Counted from the first letter of the stretch, positions 54,266 through 62,733 are shown. The stretch is DNA of 64,000 nt from Microbacterium sp. 2FI (GCF_005502885.1 NZ_SCMR01000015.1:42795-106794), one strand, 5' to 3'. Notes: generated from the sequence alone by a model not told the origin. Numbers and translations: made by a program.

Positions 54266-54654
54266 GCAACCGCCGCAAGCCCGGGGCGCGCAACGTCTAT
54301 CGGTCAGAGTTTCTCTCGTCACCGGCATGGCACGCACGTCGTGCCCGCTGGTTCCGTAAGCAGGAGCGTCTCGGACGCCCGCTGGCCTGCACGGGATGCG
54401 GGGTGCTCGCGACTCGCGATCAGCTCGAACTGCATCATCTCGACTACAGCGGCGTACGGTTCGCGGGCGGCACGTGGCGGGCGTTCGAACGTCACGTCGA
54501 CCTCGTGCCTCTGCATCCCTACTGCCACGGGCTGCTGCACCAGATCATCGAGCACGACCGAGTGCTGGCCCACCACCGCGGTCGCCGCGTCGCGTCGGCC
54601 ATCGCGCTGAACGTCCTTCGGAACAAGCTGATCCGACCGCAGGAGACGGCATGA
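54262..54654 (+). CDS. small HNH-endonuclease-like protein
   Basis: Protein of 130 residues with a CxxC pair (ACTGCGV) followed by LELHHLDY and LHPYCHGLLH, the His/Cys order of an HNH finger. The gene overlaps its neighbours on both sides (ATGA), so it is part of the transfer operon. It may nick DNA or be a structural zinc-finger derivative. No toxin or immunity partner is apparent. Confidence 0.72.
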   Translation: MSNRRKPGARNVYRSEFLSSPAWHARRARWFRKQERLGRPLACTGCGVLATRDQLELHHLDYSGVRFAGGTWRAFERHVDLVPLHPYCHGLLHQIIEHDRVLAHHRGRRVASAIALNVLRNKLIRPQETA

Positions 54655-55127
54655 ACGAGCCCGAACCGACGCCGGAGGAGATCGAGGCCATGGTCGCGGC
54701 CCAAATCGCCGGCCCGCCGATCCTCAACCGCCCCGCAGAGCCGACCGGCGTTCCGCCCGTCGACTGGCGGCGCCTTTCGCCGGAGGAATCGCGGATCGCC
54801 TGGTCGGCGCTGCGCGAGTGGGTGGAATGGTTCACGGTTCGATACGACATGTCGATCAGCCTGGTGCCGCCCTGCTGGTGGAAGCACGGCGAACTCGTCG
54901 AAGAACTGTCCGCACTGCACATCCTGCACCAGGCCTCATACGACAAGAACGACACCGGCTTCGGCCCCATCGGATGGCACGAACACCTCGCCCAAGCCAA
55001 AGACCGTCTTCGCCGCGTCGGTACGGGCTGCTCGAGCACGCACGACTCGCTGCGACCGCGCTCGTGGGCAGGCCAGACCGACGAGGCCGAATGGGACGCG
55101 TGGATCGACCAGAGCCACGCCAGCTGA
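54651..55127 (+). CDS. DUF4913-like conserved protein
   Basis: Protein of 158 residues. The core (WSALREWVEWFTVRYD, then VPPCWWKHGELVEELSAL and GWHEHLAQAKDRL) resembles the DUF4913 proteins that often follow TraG genes in actinobacterial mobile elements. No known function. The ATG overlaps the previous stop, and the end is 33 bases before the SSB gene. Confidence 0.72.
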   Translation: MNEPEPTPEEIEAMVAAQIAGPPILNRPAEPTGVPPVDWRRLSPEESRIAWSALREWVEWFTVRYDMSISLVPPCWWKHGELVEELSALHILHQASYDKNDTGFGPIGWHEHLAQAKDRLRRVGTGCSSTHDSLRPRSWAGQTDEAEWDAWIDQSHAS

Positions 55128-55160
55128 GGCGCAAACGCCTCCTGAATGGAAGGAAGAAAG

Positions 55161-55613
55161 ATGACGACCAGAATCCCGGTCACGATCGAGGGCAACCTCA
55201 CCGGTGACCCCGAGCACGGCGCGAGCGAGTCGGGCAACGAGTACGCCCGCTTCACCGTCGCCGTCAACGACCGCCGCCTCAACGAGACGACGAACCGCTG
55301 GGAAGACGCGGGCACGGTCTTCCACCGCATCGTCGTGTTCAACCAGCAGTCGCGCAACGTGGCGACCTCGCTCCGCAAGGGCGACACCGTCATCGTCGCC
55401 GGCGACCTGCGGTTCGGCACCTACGTCGATAAGGAGACGGGCCAGTCCCGCGAGACGCGTGACATCGTCGCGGACAACGTCGGCGCTTCGCTCAAGTTCG
55501 CGGCCGTCGCCGTCGAGCGCTCCCCAAAAGCTAGCGGCCCCGCCGCGGAGAGATCCGCTACGGGGCCGGTAGCGGCGCCGGTCTCGTACACCGACGCCGG
55601 GATTTCGCGCTGA
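55161..55613 (+). CDS. ssb: single-stranded DNA-binding protein
   Basis: SSB of 150 residues: one OB-fold domain (about 1-115, with GNLTGDPE, RFTVAVND and HRIVVFNQQS) and a short disordered tail. The tail lacks the acidic DDxPF tip of housekeeping SSBs, as is common for SSBs carried by mobile elements. It would protect single-stranded DNA in transfer or replication. The ATG at 55161 follows AAGGAAG. The gene ends before a strong hairpin that closes the rightward operon. Confidence 0.93.
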   Translation: MTTRIPVTIEGNLTGDPEHGASESGNEYARFTVAVNDRRLNETTNRWEDAGTVFHRIVVFNQQSRNVATSLRKGDTVIVAGDLRFGTYVDKETGQSRETRDIVADNVGASLKFAAVAVERSPKASGPAAERSATGPVAAPVSYTDAGISR

Positions 55614-55630
55614 CCCATCGCAACAGGAGA

Positions 55631-55662
55631 GCGGCGTGGGAGTCATCGTACTCCCACGCCGC
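55631..55662. terminator. bidirectional terminator after ssb
   Basis: GCGGCGTGGGAGT (55631-55643) pairs perfectly with 55650-55662 over a six-base loop, between the ssb stop and the convergent small gene. Confidence 0.88.
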
Positions 55663-55683
55663 TTCTGTGCGCGAGCGCGCCGG

Positions 55684-55944
55684 CTACGAGTACGTGCGGT
55701 GCACGTGCCAGTCGGTTTCGGTCCGGTAGACGTCGAACACGAACGACTCGCCAGCGTCATCCGTCGCCTGGAACCGCCAGCCGTAGAGCCCGCCGGTCGC
55801 GCTGCGCGGTGCCGCCCACACGGTCTCCCGCAGCCGTGTCGGCACGTCGGTGACACGCCACCGACGACCTGCATAGAACAGCCGAGCTGGGACCTCCTCG
55901 ACCATCCAGAGCGTCACTTCGTGTTCTACTGCAACCTCACTCAT
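55684..55944 (-). CDS. small conserved-looking protein, DUF6504-like
   Basis: Protein of 86 residues with two similar strands-turn units (PARLFYAGRRWRVTD and SFVFDVYRTETDWHVHRTY). It resembles short beta-rich proteins (DUF6504 type) common in actinobacteria. Function unknown. It is divergent from the gene at 56025-56408 across an inverted repeat. Confidence 0.65.
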   Translation of the reverse strand: MSEVAVEHEVTLWMVEEVPARLFYAGRRWRVTDVPTRLRETVWAAPRSATGGLYGWRFQATDDAGESFVFDVYRTETDWHVHRTYS

Positions 55945-55956
55945 GAAGCTTGAGTG

Positions 55957-55981
55957 TAGAACATTGTTTCGTACTGTTCTA
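55957..55981. promoter_or_regulatory. inverted repeat TAGAACA-N11-TGTTCTA
   Basis: Perfect 7-base arms separated by 11 bases, in the intergenic region between divergent genes at 55684-55944 and 56025-56408. Fits an operator serving both. Confidence 0.5.
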
Positions 55982-56024
55982 GAGTCGGTACTCGCGGGAT
56001 GCGGGGTGTCGGGGTGCCAGCTCG

Positions 56025-56408
56025 GTGGAGCTTCGACTCCCCCGAACAGCGAAGCATCGGACCCAATCGTTCTCGGTGGCCGGGGATGGAGAGGCGGCCA
56101 TCGGATCGAACAGACGCTACAGCGAGCACTACGACCGACTCATGGATACCCGAATCCTTCAGCGCATCGCTGCCGAGAACCCGCTGCAGTCACTGACGCC
56201 GGACGAGCGACAGGAGAGCACGCTGCCGGTCACACGCGATCCACTGCCGAAGGCTTGCATCGCCTGGGTGCGCTTCGGGCCACACGCGGTTCGGGTCGAA
56301 GGCGTCGTCGTCGTGTGGAACGACGTTGCGTGCGGCATTCAGTTCACCGTTGGGGAGAAGGAGCTGCGTTGCTGGGTGTGGGCGAATGCGGTCACGGCGG
56401 TGCACTGA
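56025..56408 (+). CDS. mobile-element-associated small protein, unknown function
   Basis: The real protein probably begins near IGSNRRYSEHYDRLMDTRIL, about residue 25 of this frame, and has about 105 residues. That motif and a C-terminal CWVWANAVTAV stretch recur in short proteins encoded in actinobacterial conjugative elements. The ATG at 56025 lacks a ribosome binding site. GGAGAGGCGGCC lies just before the ATC codon of the conserved part, so an ATC start or the GTG at 56076 are alternatives. Function unknown. Confidence 0.65.
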   Translation: MELRLPRTAKHRTQSFSVAGDGEAAIGSNRRYSEHYDRLMDTRILQRIAAENPLQSLTPDERQESTLPVTRDPLPKACIAWVRFGPHAVRVEGVVVVWNDVACGIQFTVGEKELRCWVWANAVTAVH

Positions 56409-56432
56409 TCGGCGCGGCGACCCGTCCGGCGG

Positions 56433-57167
56433 TCAGTCGTCGTTCTTCTTCTTGCTCTGCACTTGGAGTCCGCCGGTGGGCCGGGGCTCGATGACGAAGA
56501 GCTCCGTTGCTCGAACCAGATCCGAGAGCTTCGCGTAACCCCAGTTGCGGGGGTCGAAATCGGGTTGCTGCTTCCGCATGAGCTGACCTACGGCAGAAAG
56601 ATTCGCCCAGCCGTCCTCGCCGGACGCGGTCGCAGTGCACGTGCGAAGCCCTGACACGAGCTTGGCATCGCCACGCAGCTTCGTGGATGGAACGCGCGCC
56701 GGTGCGGCAGCCGGGTTCTCGGCCGCGGGCTCTTCGAGCACGTCGAGGTAGGTGAACCGATCGCACGCGTTGCGGAACGCCTCGGGGGTCTTGCGCTCGC
56801 CGAAGCCGTAAACGGTGACGCCCTCTTCTCTGATCCGAGAGGCGAGGCGGGTGAAGTCGCTGTCCGACGAGACGATGCAGAATCCCTGAAAACGACGCGC
56901 GTACAGCAGGTCCATGGCGTCGATGATGAGCGCGCTGTCCGTTGCGTTCTTGCCAACCGTGTTCGCGAATTGCTGCATCGGCTGGATGACGTGCTCGCTC
57001 GCCACGGGCTTCCAGCTACTTAATTGCGGCTTGGTCCAGTCGCCGTAGACCCGCTTGACGGATGCCGTCCCAAAGCGCGCGACCTCAGTCAGGATCGCGC
57101 CCATCTTGGACGGCGGCACATTATCCGCGTCGACGAGAACCGCGAGAAGGTCGTTGGGCTGCGCCAT
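56433..57167 (-). CDS. NYN-domain RNase-like protein with LOTUS/OST-HTH-like C-terminus
   Basis: Protein of 244 residues. The N-terminal NYN (PIN-like) domain shows AVLVDADNVPPS (first acid), NATDSALIIDAMDLLY and CIVSSDSDFTRL (further acids), the metal-binding set of LabA/Limkain-type nucleases. The C-terminus (about 165-235: ANLSAVGQLMRKQQPDFDPR, YAKLSDLVRA) is a LOTUS/OST-HTH-like RNA-binding domain. It probably cuts or binds RNA in the cytoplasm. It is transcribed away from the transfer operon. Confidence 0.85.
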   Translation of the reverse strand: MAQPNDLLAVLVDADNVPPSKMGAILTEVARFGTASVKRVYGDWTKPQLSSWKPVASEHVIQPMQQFANTVGKNATDSALIIDAMDLLYARRFQGFCIVSSDSDFTRLASRIREEGVTVYGFGERKTPEAFRNACDRFTYLDVLEEPAAENPAAAPARVPSTKLRGDAKLVSGLRTCTATASGEDGWANLSAVGQLMRKQQPDFDPRNWGYAKLSDLVRATELFVIEPRPTGGLQVQSKKKNDD

Positions 57168-57300
57168 GCGACAAGCATGGCAGGGCGGCGGATGCGGGCG
57201 ATCGACCGTGGGTCAGTTTCCACCCGAAACGAATCCGCCCCCGGGACCTCCCAGTCACGTTTGCGGATCGCTGGACTGAACGCGGTCGTCAGATCACCGG

Positions 57301-57969
57301 CTAGTCGCTCTCAACTCGGATCTCGACTTCGTATCCGGACAGGATGAGGATCGATCGTACAAGTTCGCGTACGTCCGCGGCATTCTCAGCGTTTCTCTCC
57401 GAGGCTGGCGTTTGGGCGCGCGCGAGGTTCTCGGGACGCCGGCCGATGGTCCGCACGCCGATACTCCTTGCTGCCCTCTCGAGTTCAGGATGATTGTCAA
57501 ACACACCCGTCTCGATGAGCTCTTCGCCGACGAGAGCTTTGTTCTGACGGCTTCCAAGTCGATTGGCCAGCTCCTCGATTCGACCTTCCGCATCGAGCTC
57601 AAGAAGTACCGCTTCAGCGTTCAGCTTGCGCGCCTCGGCACGAGCGCGCTCGGCCTCCTCCCGTTCGCGGTCTGCCCCTGCTGACTCTCTTGCCGCAGAT
57701 GCGATGGAGTGCACGGTCTTCCCCAGCGACAGAAGTATTCCGGCGATTGCTGTCGCGACGGCCACAACCATCAACGCATCGCTGCCGTATCTCACCCGCA
57801 CAAGACGTGTTGCCTGAGGTGGCCCAGCAATCCTCGCCGCGATGAAGCAGAGCGTCTCTACAGCCGATACAAGCTCCGAGAACTCCACAAGCGTGAGGTC
57901 GTCGGGCAGCTTCTTCTCCACGATCAGCGTCGCGTAACCGGTCTGCACCGCAGTGTCCGTCGTGGCCAT
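57301..57969 (-). CDS. membrane-anchored coiled-coil protein of unknown function
   Basis: Protein of 222 residues: soluble N-terminal part, one hydrophobic helix (about 67-90), then a highly charged coiled coil (about 95-135, rich in Ala, Glu, Arg) and a C-terminal region. I recognise no domain. The base composition is less GC-rich than the transfer genes. It is a lone gene between the NYN gene and the relaxase gene. Confidence 0.6.
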   Translation of the reverse strand: MATTDTAVQTGYATLIVEKKLPDDLTLVEFSELVSAVETLCFIAARIAGPPQATRLVRVRYGSDALMVVAVATAIAGILLSLGKTVHSIASAARESAGADREREEAERARAEARKLNAEAVLLELDAEGRIEELANRLGSRQNKALVGEELIETGVFDNHPELERAARSIGVRTIGRRPENLARAQTPASERNAENAADVRELVRSILILSGYEVEIRVESD

Positions 57970-58086
57970 GTCGAAAACCTACATGGCCGAACCGCGCTGC
58001 GACGGAGCCCCGTCCTGAAACGCAGATGAGCGGGCCCAAACACCGACGCCCCTGCGAGTTACTCCCTGGAAGGTCTCGACTTCCGC

Positions 58087-58111
58087 GTCGATCGATCATC
58101 GATCGATCGAC
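58087..58111. terminator. GATC-rich inverted repeat at the relaxase stop
   Basis: GTCGATCGAT and ATCGATCGAC arms (58087-58096 and 58102-58111) flank five bases and include the stop codon of the relaxase gene. Possible terminator or protein site. Confidence 0.4.
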
Positions 58112-61100
58112 TCCCGAGCAACCGAGTTGCCATTGACGCCTACCACCGGCGCCATTCCTCGCCGCGCGGGCCAGGGACCGCCGAGACGTCGGCGCTCTGG
58201 AGCCTCGGCGTCATCCGCTTCAACCTGCCCCACGAATCGCCGCACGGTGTCATCCACGTGCCGAGCGAGGAGGTCGCGCTTGCGCAACAAGTCCCGCGCC
58301 CCATCCACGCCGACATCGCGAGCGTGGCGCAACGCATCGTCGCTAGCGATTCTTGCGTCGAGGGCAGCAAGGGTGATGTTGGCTGAATCCAGCCAACCGC
58401 TCACCTCCTCTACGGAGGCAACCACAGGTCCTGTCGTGCTGCTAGCCGCCGCGGGTTGAGCCGCACCGCCCGGCGCTGGCAACGCCGCCCTCCCCAACTC
58501 ATGTCGCGCCGCCCGAACCGACTCATCTATCGAGGCCTCCTGTACGCCGCGCATCATGCTGTCCGCGATCTGCTCGCGTGCAGCATCGGCGGTCCACGCG
58601 ATTGCGATCGCCTCGTTGTGTGCGCGCCCGCGCGTCATGCCGACGTAGAGACCCGAGGCATCCACCCCCGGCCCCACGATGGAAGCGTCGGTCGTTTCCC
58701 CCTGAATGCCGTGCACCGTTGACGCATAGGCGAGATGCATGTGCTCGGCGGCATACTCGAGCGACACCCGCCGCACGTCGCCGCTGTCGCCCAACGCAAC
58801 CAGCTCGACATCCGAAGATTCGATCCGTCGAATGGTCCATAACGCACGGTTCTCGACATCGGCCACCCGGTCGTTCAGCCGCGTCTGCACAACGTCGCCT
58901 TCGAGCAGACGCTGCTCGCCCCGCCCCATCGCAAGCCGATTCTGTCGCAGCTGCCCAATCTCCACGCGCCGCTGTTGAATCGCCTCGTTGATCGCGTCGG
59001 CCTCGTCGTTCGTGCTCGTGACCAGCGCGACCCGCCGGCGTCCGGCTGACCACCGGAACCAGGCCTCGACCATCACGTCACGCGCTTGCGCAGCATCCGT
59101 CACACGGTGAATCGAACCCCGAGTATCAAGCTCAGACGCAACCGCAAGCGCTTCATCTATCGAGGATGGCTCGCGCATGCGAAGCGTCAGTGCGGCGTAG
59201 TCGGGATCACGGAAGCGATGCACCGCGGTCAGCTCGACGACCGCGGTGGCGCGACGGGTCATGCACGCCATCGCGCCGGCGTGGCCGACGGGCATCGCCT
59301 GCAGGTGATCGCCGACCATCGCGATGCCCGTGCCGGTCTCGGCGGCGACCGCGGCGAGCGCATTCGCTGTGTGCAAGTCGACCATCCCGGCCTCATCGAC
59401 GATGATTCGGTCTCCTGGCCGCAGCGCGAACCGACGCGGCCCCGCGAACACCGAACCGGTCGGCGGGTCGAGCTCGCCGGGTCGCAGCCGACTCCACACC
59501 TCGGCGCCGGCTGCATCGCGCGCCCAGCGCCAACCGTGGTCGGCGAGGAGAGCGTGCAAGCTCAGCGCGGTCGCGCCGATCTCGCGACCCGCGACCGACG
59601 CAGCCTTCCTCGTCGGCGCGACCACCACCAGCTCCCTCCCCTGCGCCCTCAGCGCGGCGCGCGCAATACGAAGCATCGTCGTTTTGCCAGCGCCCGCCGG
59701 CCCAGTCACGGCGACGAGTCGGTCTGTGCCGGCGATCGCGGCCGCGGCATCCGTCTGACCCTCGTCGAGGATGAGGACGGCATCCAAGAGTCGCTCGGCG
59801 ATGTCGGTGATCGCGTCGCGGCCCACCGACGCACCCGCCCGGGTGAGCGCGTCGAACCGTGCAGCGAGCTCGACCTTCAACCCGGCTGTCGCTACGGCCA
59901 TGAATCCCTTGATGTGCTCGGGGCGCTCACCCTCTGCCTCGAGTAGGTCGACGGTGTGGGCGAGGCCACGCTCGACGACGTTGTCGATCAGTTCCTGCAG
60001 ATCGTCGCGGTGGTCGACAACGCCGGATGCCGCAACGGCACGCGTCGCGCCGGCCCGCAGATCGTAGTTGCTGAACCTTCCGCCGCACGCGGTCGACCGG
60101 GAGTCGGCATCCACGATCGCCCGCGCAGCAAGCCAGTCACGATCGAGGTCGTCGATCGCGACGGTCCGCGGCGTCGTCGCGCGTCGCGCAAGAAGCATGT
60201 CAGCGTCGATCGCGCGGAGCTCGTCGCGGATGAGCTGCTCCCACTCGGACTCGTCCACGACACCCGGCTTGTTCGGACGATTCTTTGCCCATGCCAATCG
60301 GTCGATGTGCTGCAGGATGTCGTGGTCGGGTTGCTGGCCGGGATGGTCCGACCGCCACTCGAGCAGCAGCTTCGCGCGGTTCGCCTCGATCTGGTTCGAG
60401 CGTCGCGAGAGCGGCCGCACCGCATGCGCGAGCTCGGAGATCTCGCCGTTGTCGTCGAGTGTGTAGCCGTTGCGGGCGAGCGAGTCGATCCAGGCCGGGT
60501 CGGTCCGAGCGGTGAGCTCGCCCTCGGCGTTGATGAGCGTGTGCAGCTTCATCGCGACGCGGGAGTCGACGTTCGACCACTTGCCGTCCTCGCCGAGCAC
60601 CTTGACGTTGAGCCACAGGTGCCGATGGATGTGCGGGTCGAGCGCACGCGAGCGTCGGTGCTGAAGTTCGACGACCTCGATGCGATGAAGTGACTCGCGG
60701 ATGCTGCCACCCGCGCCGCGGCGGGCATTCAGCTCGCGCTGCCAGGTGGTGATGATCCGGGTGCGGAGGCGGTCTTGAAGGGACTCGAACTCTGCTGCGA
60801 GGTCTTCATTGAGGAGGGCCGCGACGCTATACGACTTCGGTGCATTGATCGTGCCGTCGAGGATGAGGTCGGCGTGCGGCGAGGTGAGTTCGCGGCCGCG
60901 CAGGTCGTCGGTGAGCGGGTCGTGACCGTCGACCCAACTTCGGAGCTCGTCGGCATCGAGTGCATCGACGGTGATCACACCGGCCTCGACTGTGAATCGT
61001 GTGACGCGGGCAGCATCGCCGCCGCCGTATGCGGCGAGCGCTTCGACGCCGGTCACGCTGTGCAGGTGGGAGTCGCAGCTCCCCTTGAAGGCGTAGGCCA

Positions 61101-61161
61101 TCGCCTGTCGAACCCCTTGCGATTCGACACCCCGCTTCCAGCGTTCCAGCCCACCACGCAT
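58096..61161 (-). CDS. MobF-type relaxase-helicase (TraA/TrwC-like)
   Basis: Conjugative relaxase of 1021 residues. The relaxase domain (about 1-330) holds the three-histidine motif in DPHIHRHLWLNV near residue 179. The RecD-like helicase domain follows with Walker A GPAGAGKTT near 475, DEAGMVDL near 590 and the late helicase motif STVHGIQGETTD near 840. It would nick at oriT, stay bound to the strand and unwind it. The usual N-terminal YY pair is not seen; Tyr23 in MAYAFKG is the only near candidate. The ATG at 61161 is preferred; a TTG at 61179 would add six residues. Divergent from the AbrB-like gene. Confidence 0.9.
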   Translation of the reverse strand: MRGGLERWKRGVESQGVRQAMAYAFKGSCDSHLHSVTGVEALAAYGGGDAARVTRFTVEAGVITVDALDADELRSWVDGHDPLTDDLRGRELTSPHADLILDGTINAPKSYSVAALLNEDLAAEFESLQDRLRTRIITTWQRELNARRGAGGSIRESLHRIEVVELQHRRSRALDPHIHRHLWLNVKVLGEDGKWSNVDSRVAMKLHTLINAEGELTARTDPAWIDSLARNGYTLDDNGEISELAHAVRPLSRRSNQIEANRAKLLLEWRSDHPGQQPDHDILQHIDRLAWAKNRPNKPGVVDESEWEQLIRDELRAIDADMLLARRATTPRTVAIDDLDRDWLAARAIVDADSRSTACGGRFSNYDLRAGATRAVAASGVVDHRDDLQELIDNVVERGLAHTVDLLEAEGERPEHIKGFMAVATAGLKVELAARFDALTRAGASVGRDAITDIAERLLDAVLILDEGQTDAAAAIAGTDRLVAVTGPAGAGKTTMLRIARAALRAQGRELVVVAPTRKAASVAGREIGATALSLHALLADHGWRWARDAAGAEVWSRLRPGELDPPTGSVFAGPRRFALRPGDRIIVDEAGMVDLHTANALAAVAAETGTGIAMVGDHLQAMPVGHAGAMACMTRRATAVVELTAVHRFRDPDYAALTLRMREPSSIDEALAVASELDTRGSIHRVTDAAQARDVMVEAWFRWSAGRRRVALVTSTNDEADAINEAIQQRRVEIGQLRQNRLAMGRGEQRLLEGDVVQTRLNDRVADVENRALWTIRRIESSDVELVALGDSGDVRRVSLEYAAEHMHLAYASTVHGIQGETTDASIVGPGVDASGLYVGMTRGRAHNEAIAIAWTADAAREQIADSMMRGVQEASIDESVRAARHELGRAALPAPGGAAQPAAASSTTGPVVASVEEVSGWLDSANITLAALDARIASDDALRHARDVGVDGARDLLRKRDLLARHVDDTVRRFVGQVEADDAEAPERRRLGGPWPARRGMAPVVGVNGNSVARESIDR

Positions 61162-61179
61162 GGGTTCAGGGTACGCCAA

Positions 61180-61846
61180 TAATGTTTATGTTACGAGGGC
61201 TTACACAGAAAGTGCCTGCGTGCATTGGTTTCGCCTGCAGCGCTTGGCTTGCTTGCCTGGCGGTCACCGCGTTGGGCTTCTACTAAGGAGTATCGCCGGC
61301 GCCTCTTGGCGCGCGCGAGGCAGCTTCAGCGGGCATCACCGAGTTCGGACCTCACGCACGTTCCCAGAGCTGGTGACATGCTGCGTGACGGAGCAGTTCT
61401 GTGGCTCGGCGACCGACCCGCTCGCGGGCGACGAACCTTGCGATGCCGTGACACTCCCACGTCGGTCCATTTGAGGACTCTGACTTGCAGTCAAGACCGC
61501 AGCAGAGCACCGCGCGATTGCTCGCTAGACCGAACCGCACGCTATCCATTGCATTTGCTGCGAGTGAGAAGGAGCCACGGACTTCTTGAACCGCTCCCTG
61601 AACTGCGATAGCCCTCATCTCTAGCGCGTCACGCATCTGCAATGGCGACTCTGAAAGTTTGCCCCGCCGACCAGAATGCTCTGAGTCCACCTCGCATCAC
61701 GTCGGGACCTCACATGCCTGATAGTCGATTTCCAGGTTGACCGTCGGTAAAGCGAGGGTGCAATCAGTTCTCAAAGTTGATAAACGTACCGCTAAGTTTC
61801 TTGATCGCATGCTAGGATCGATTCCAACACGACGATAGGAGATCCG
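61180..61846. other. long gene-free region upstream of the relaxase gene
   Basis: About 670 bases with no open frame I trust and lower GC than the neighbours. It must hold the relaxase promoter (for example TAACAT on the minus strand near 61190) and the promoter of the gene at 61847. No strong long palindrome was found by eye. It is a natural place for oriT or a regulatory RNA. Confidence 0.5.
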
Positions 61847-62296
61847 ATGGGCTTCGAGGTCTATGAGAAGGGCAGCGCGCCTGTTCCCACTACTCCTTCG
61901 GTAACTATCCAGAAGCGCGGACTGATCTCCGTGAACCGCGCGGCGTTCGAAGCGCTTGGCAAGCCCGGAGGAGTTGAACTTCTCTGGGACGCCGAGCGCC
62001 GAGCGATCGCTTTACGCCCGGCCGAACTCTCGAACCAGAACGCCTACCCGATGCGCACGCAAGGAAGTCACTCCGACAAGGGTCCGTGGCTGGTCGCCGG
62101 CACACTCTTCACGCAGTTCATCGGATTGGATACCACCGAGGCGTACCGGTGGACTCCCACGCTCGAAGATGGGCTGCTCATCATCGACGTCAGCAAGCCC
62201 GGCTCGAAGGCCTCGAGCCCGCGGGGACGTGCCAAGGCTGCCGCAGACGCGCTAAAAGCTGACGTGGTCACCGCAGATGAAGCGGTGACCACGTGA
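61847..62296 (+). CDS. AbrB/SpoVT-like N-terminal domain protein of mobile elements
   Basis: Protein of 149 residues. Residues about 18-58 (VTIQKRGLISVNRAAFEALG, then GVELLWDAERRAIALRP) follow the pattern of a swapped-hairpin AbrB/SpoVT DNA-binding domain. The rest (GPWLVAGTLFTQFIGLDTTE) is conserved-looking but unknown. The ATG follows ATAGGAG. The last codons form the left arm and loop of a strong hairpin. It may regulate transfer or replication, or be an antitoxin-like protein. Confidence 0.75.
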   Translation: MGFEVYEKGSAPVPTTPSVTIQKRGLISVNRAAFEALGKPGGVELLWDAERRAIALRPAELSNQNAYPMRTQGSHSDKGPWLVAGTLFTQFIGLDTTEAYRWTPTLEDGLLIIDVSKPGSKASSPRGRAKAAADALKADVVTADEAVTT

Positions 62297-62475
62297 CACT
62301 CCCTCTCGTCAACGCGACGGCGTAGGTCGCTGACGAGAGGCAGCCATCCCATGGCAGTGGGCCAGGTAAGCCTGCTGGTGGGACCTTCGGACGGAGGGAC
62401 CGGTGACGACCGGTCCCTTGGCCGTTAATGCTAGCGAACGCACCGTCTCCGTGCGGCAAGCGCGCGGAGACGGTG
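62262..62475. repeat. array of four strong hairpins
   Basis: Four perfect or near-perfect inverted repeats follow each other: 62262-62294 (13-bp stem), 62302-62340 (10-bp stem plus inner 5-bp stem), 62395-62418 (10-bp stem) and 62441-62475 (11-bp stem extended to 15 with one mismatch). The first overlaps the stop of the AbrB-like gene and could be its terminator; the others have no gene to end. The 437-base gap 62297-62733 holds no convincing gene. Confidence 0.8.
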
Positions 62476-62733
62476 GTGGTAACGCGTTGAACGCGCACCG
62501 AGGGGATTGCCGCTTCTCTCGACCGTTGACCAGATTTCTAGGTATCTCGGCGTGGTTTAGCGAGATGCCACGCGGGCGGAGGTGGTGCGCAATGAAGGCG
62601 GTCACCGCTTGGAGTTGGAGTGCGACCCATCAGCTTGGCGTGTCTGCATGCTGGCGCGATGGATCCACGTACTTGGTGTCGGCGACGGTTGGCGCCTAGG
62701 CCCGTTGACTCGGGCCTTCCTCGGTGGTCGCCC

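Noticed and set aside
55957..55981. LexA (SOS) box
   Set aside because: The arms TAGAACA/TGTTCTA are similar to part of an actinobacterial SOS box, but the 11-base spacer is far too long.
61225..61690. Open frames of 104-128 codons upstream of the relaxase
   Set aside because: Opposing frames overlap each other, have no credible start signal and low-complexity content.
62403..62699. 98-codon open frames over the hairpin array
   Set aside because: They run through the palindromes on both strands without a ribosome binding site; the inverted repeats explain the open frames.
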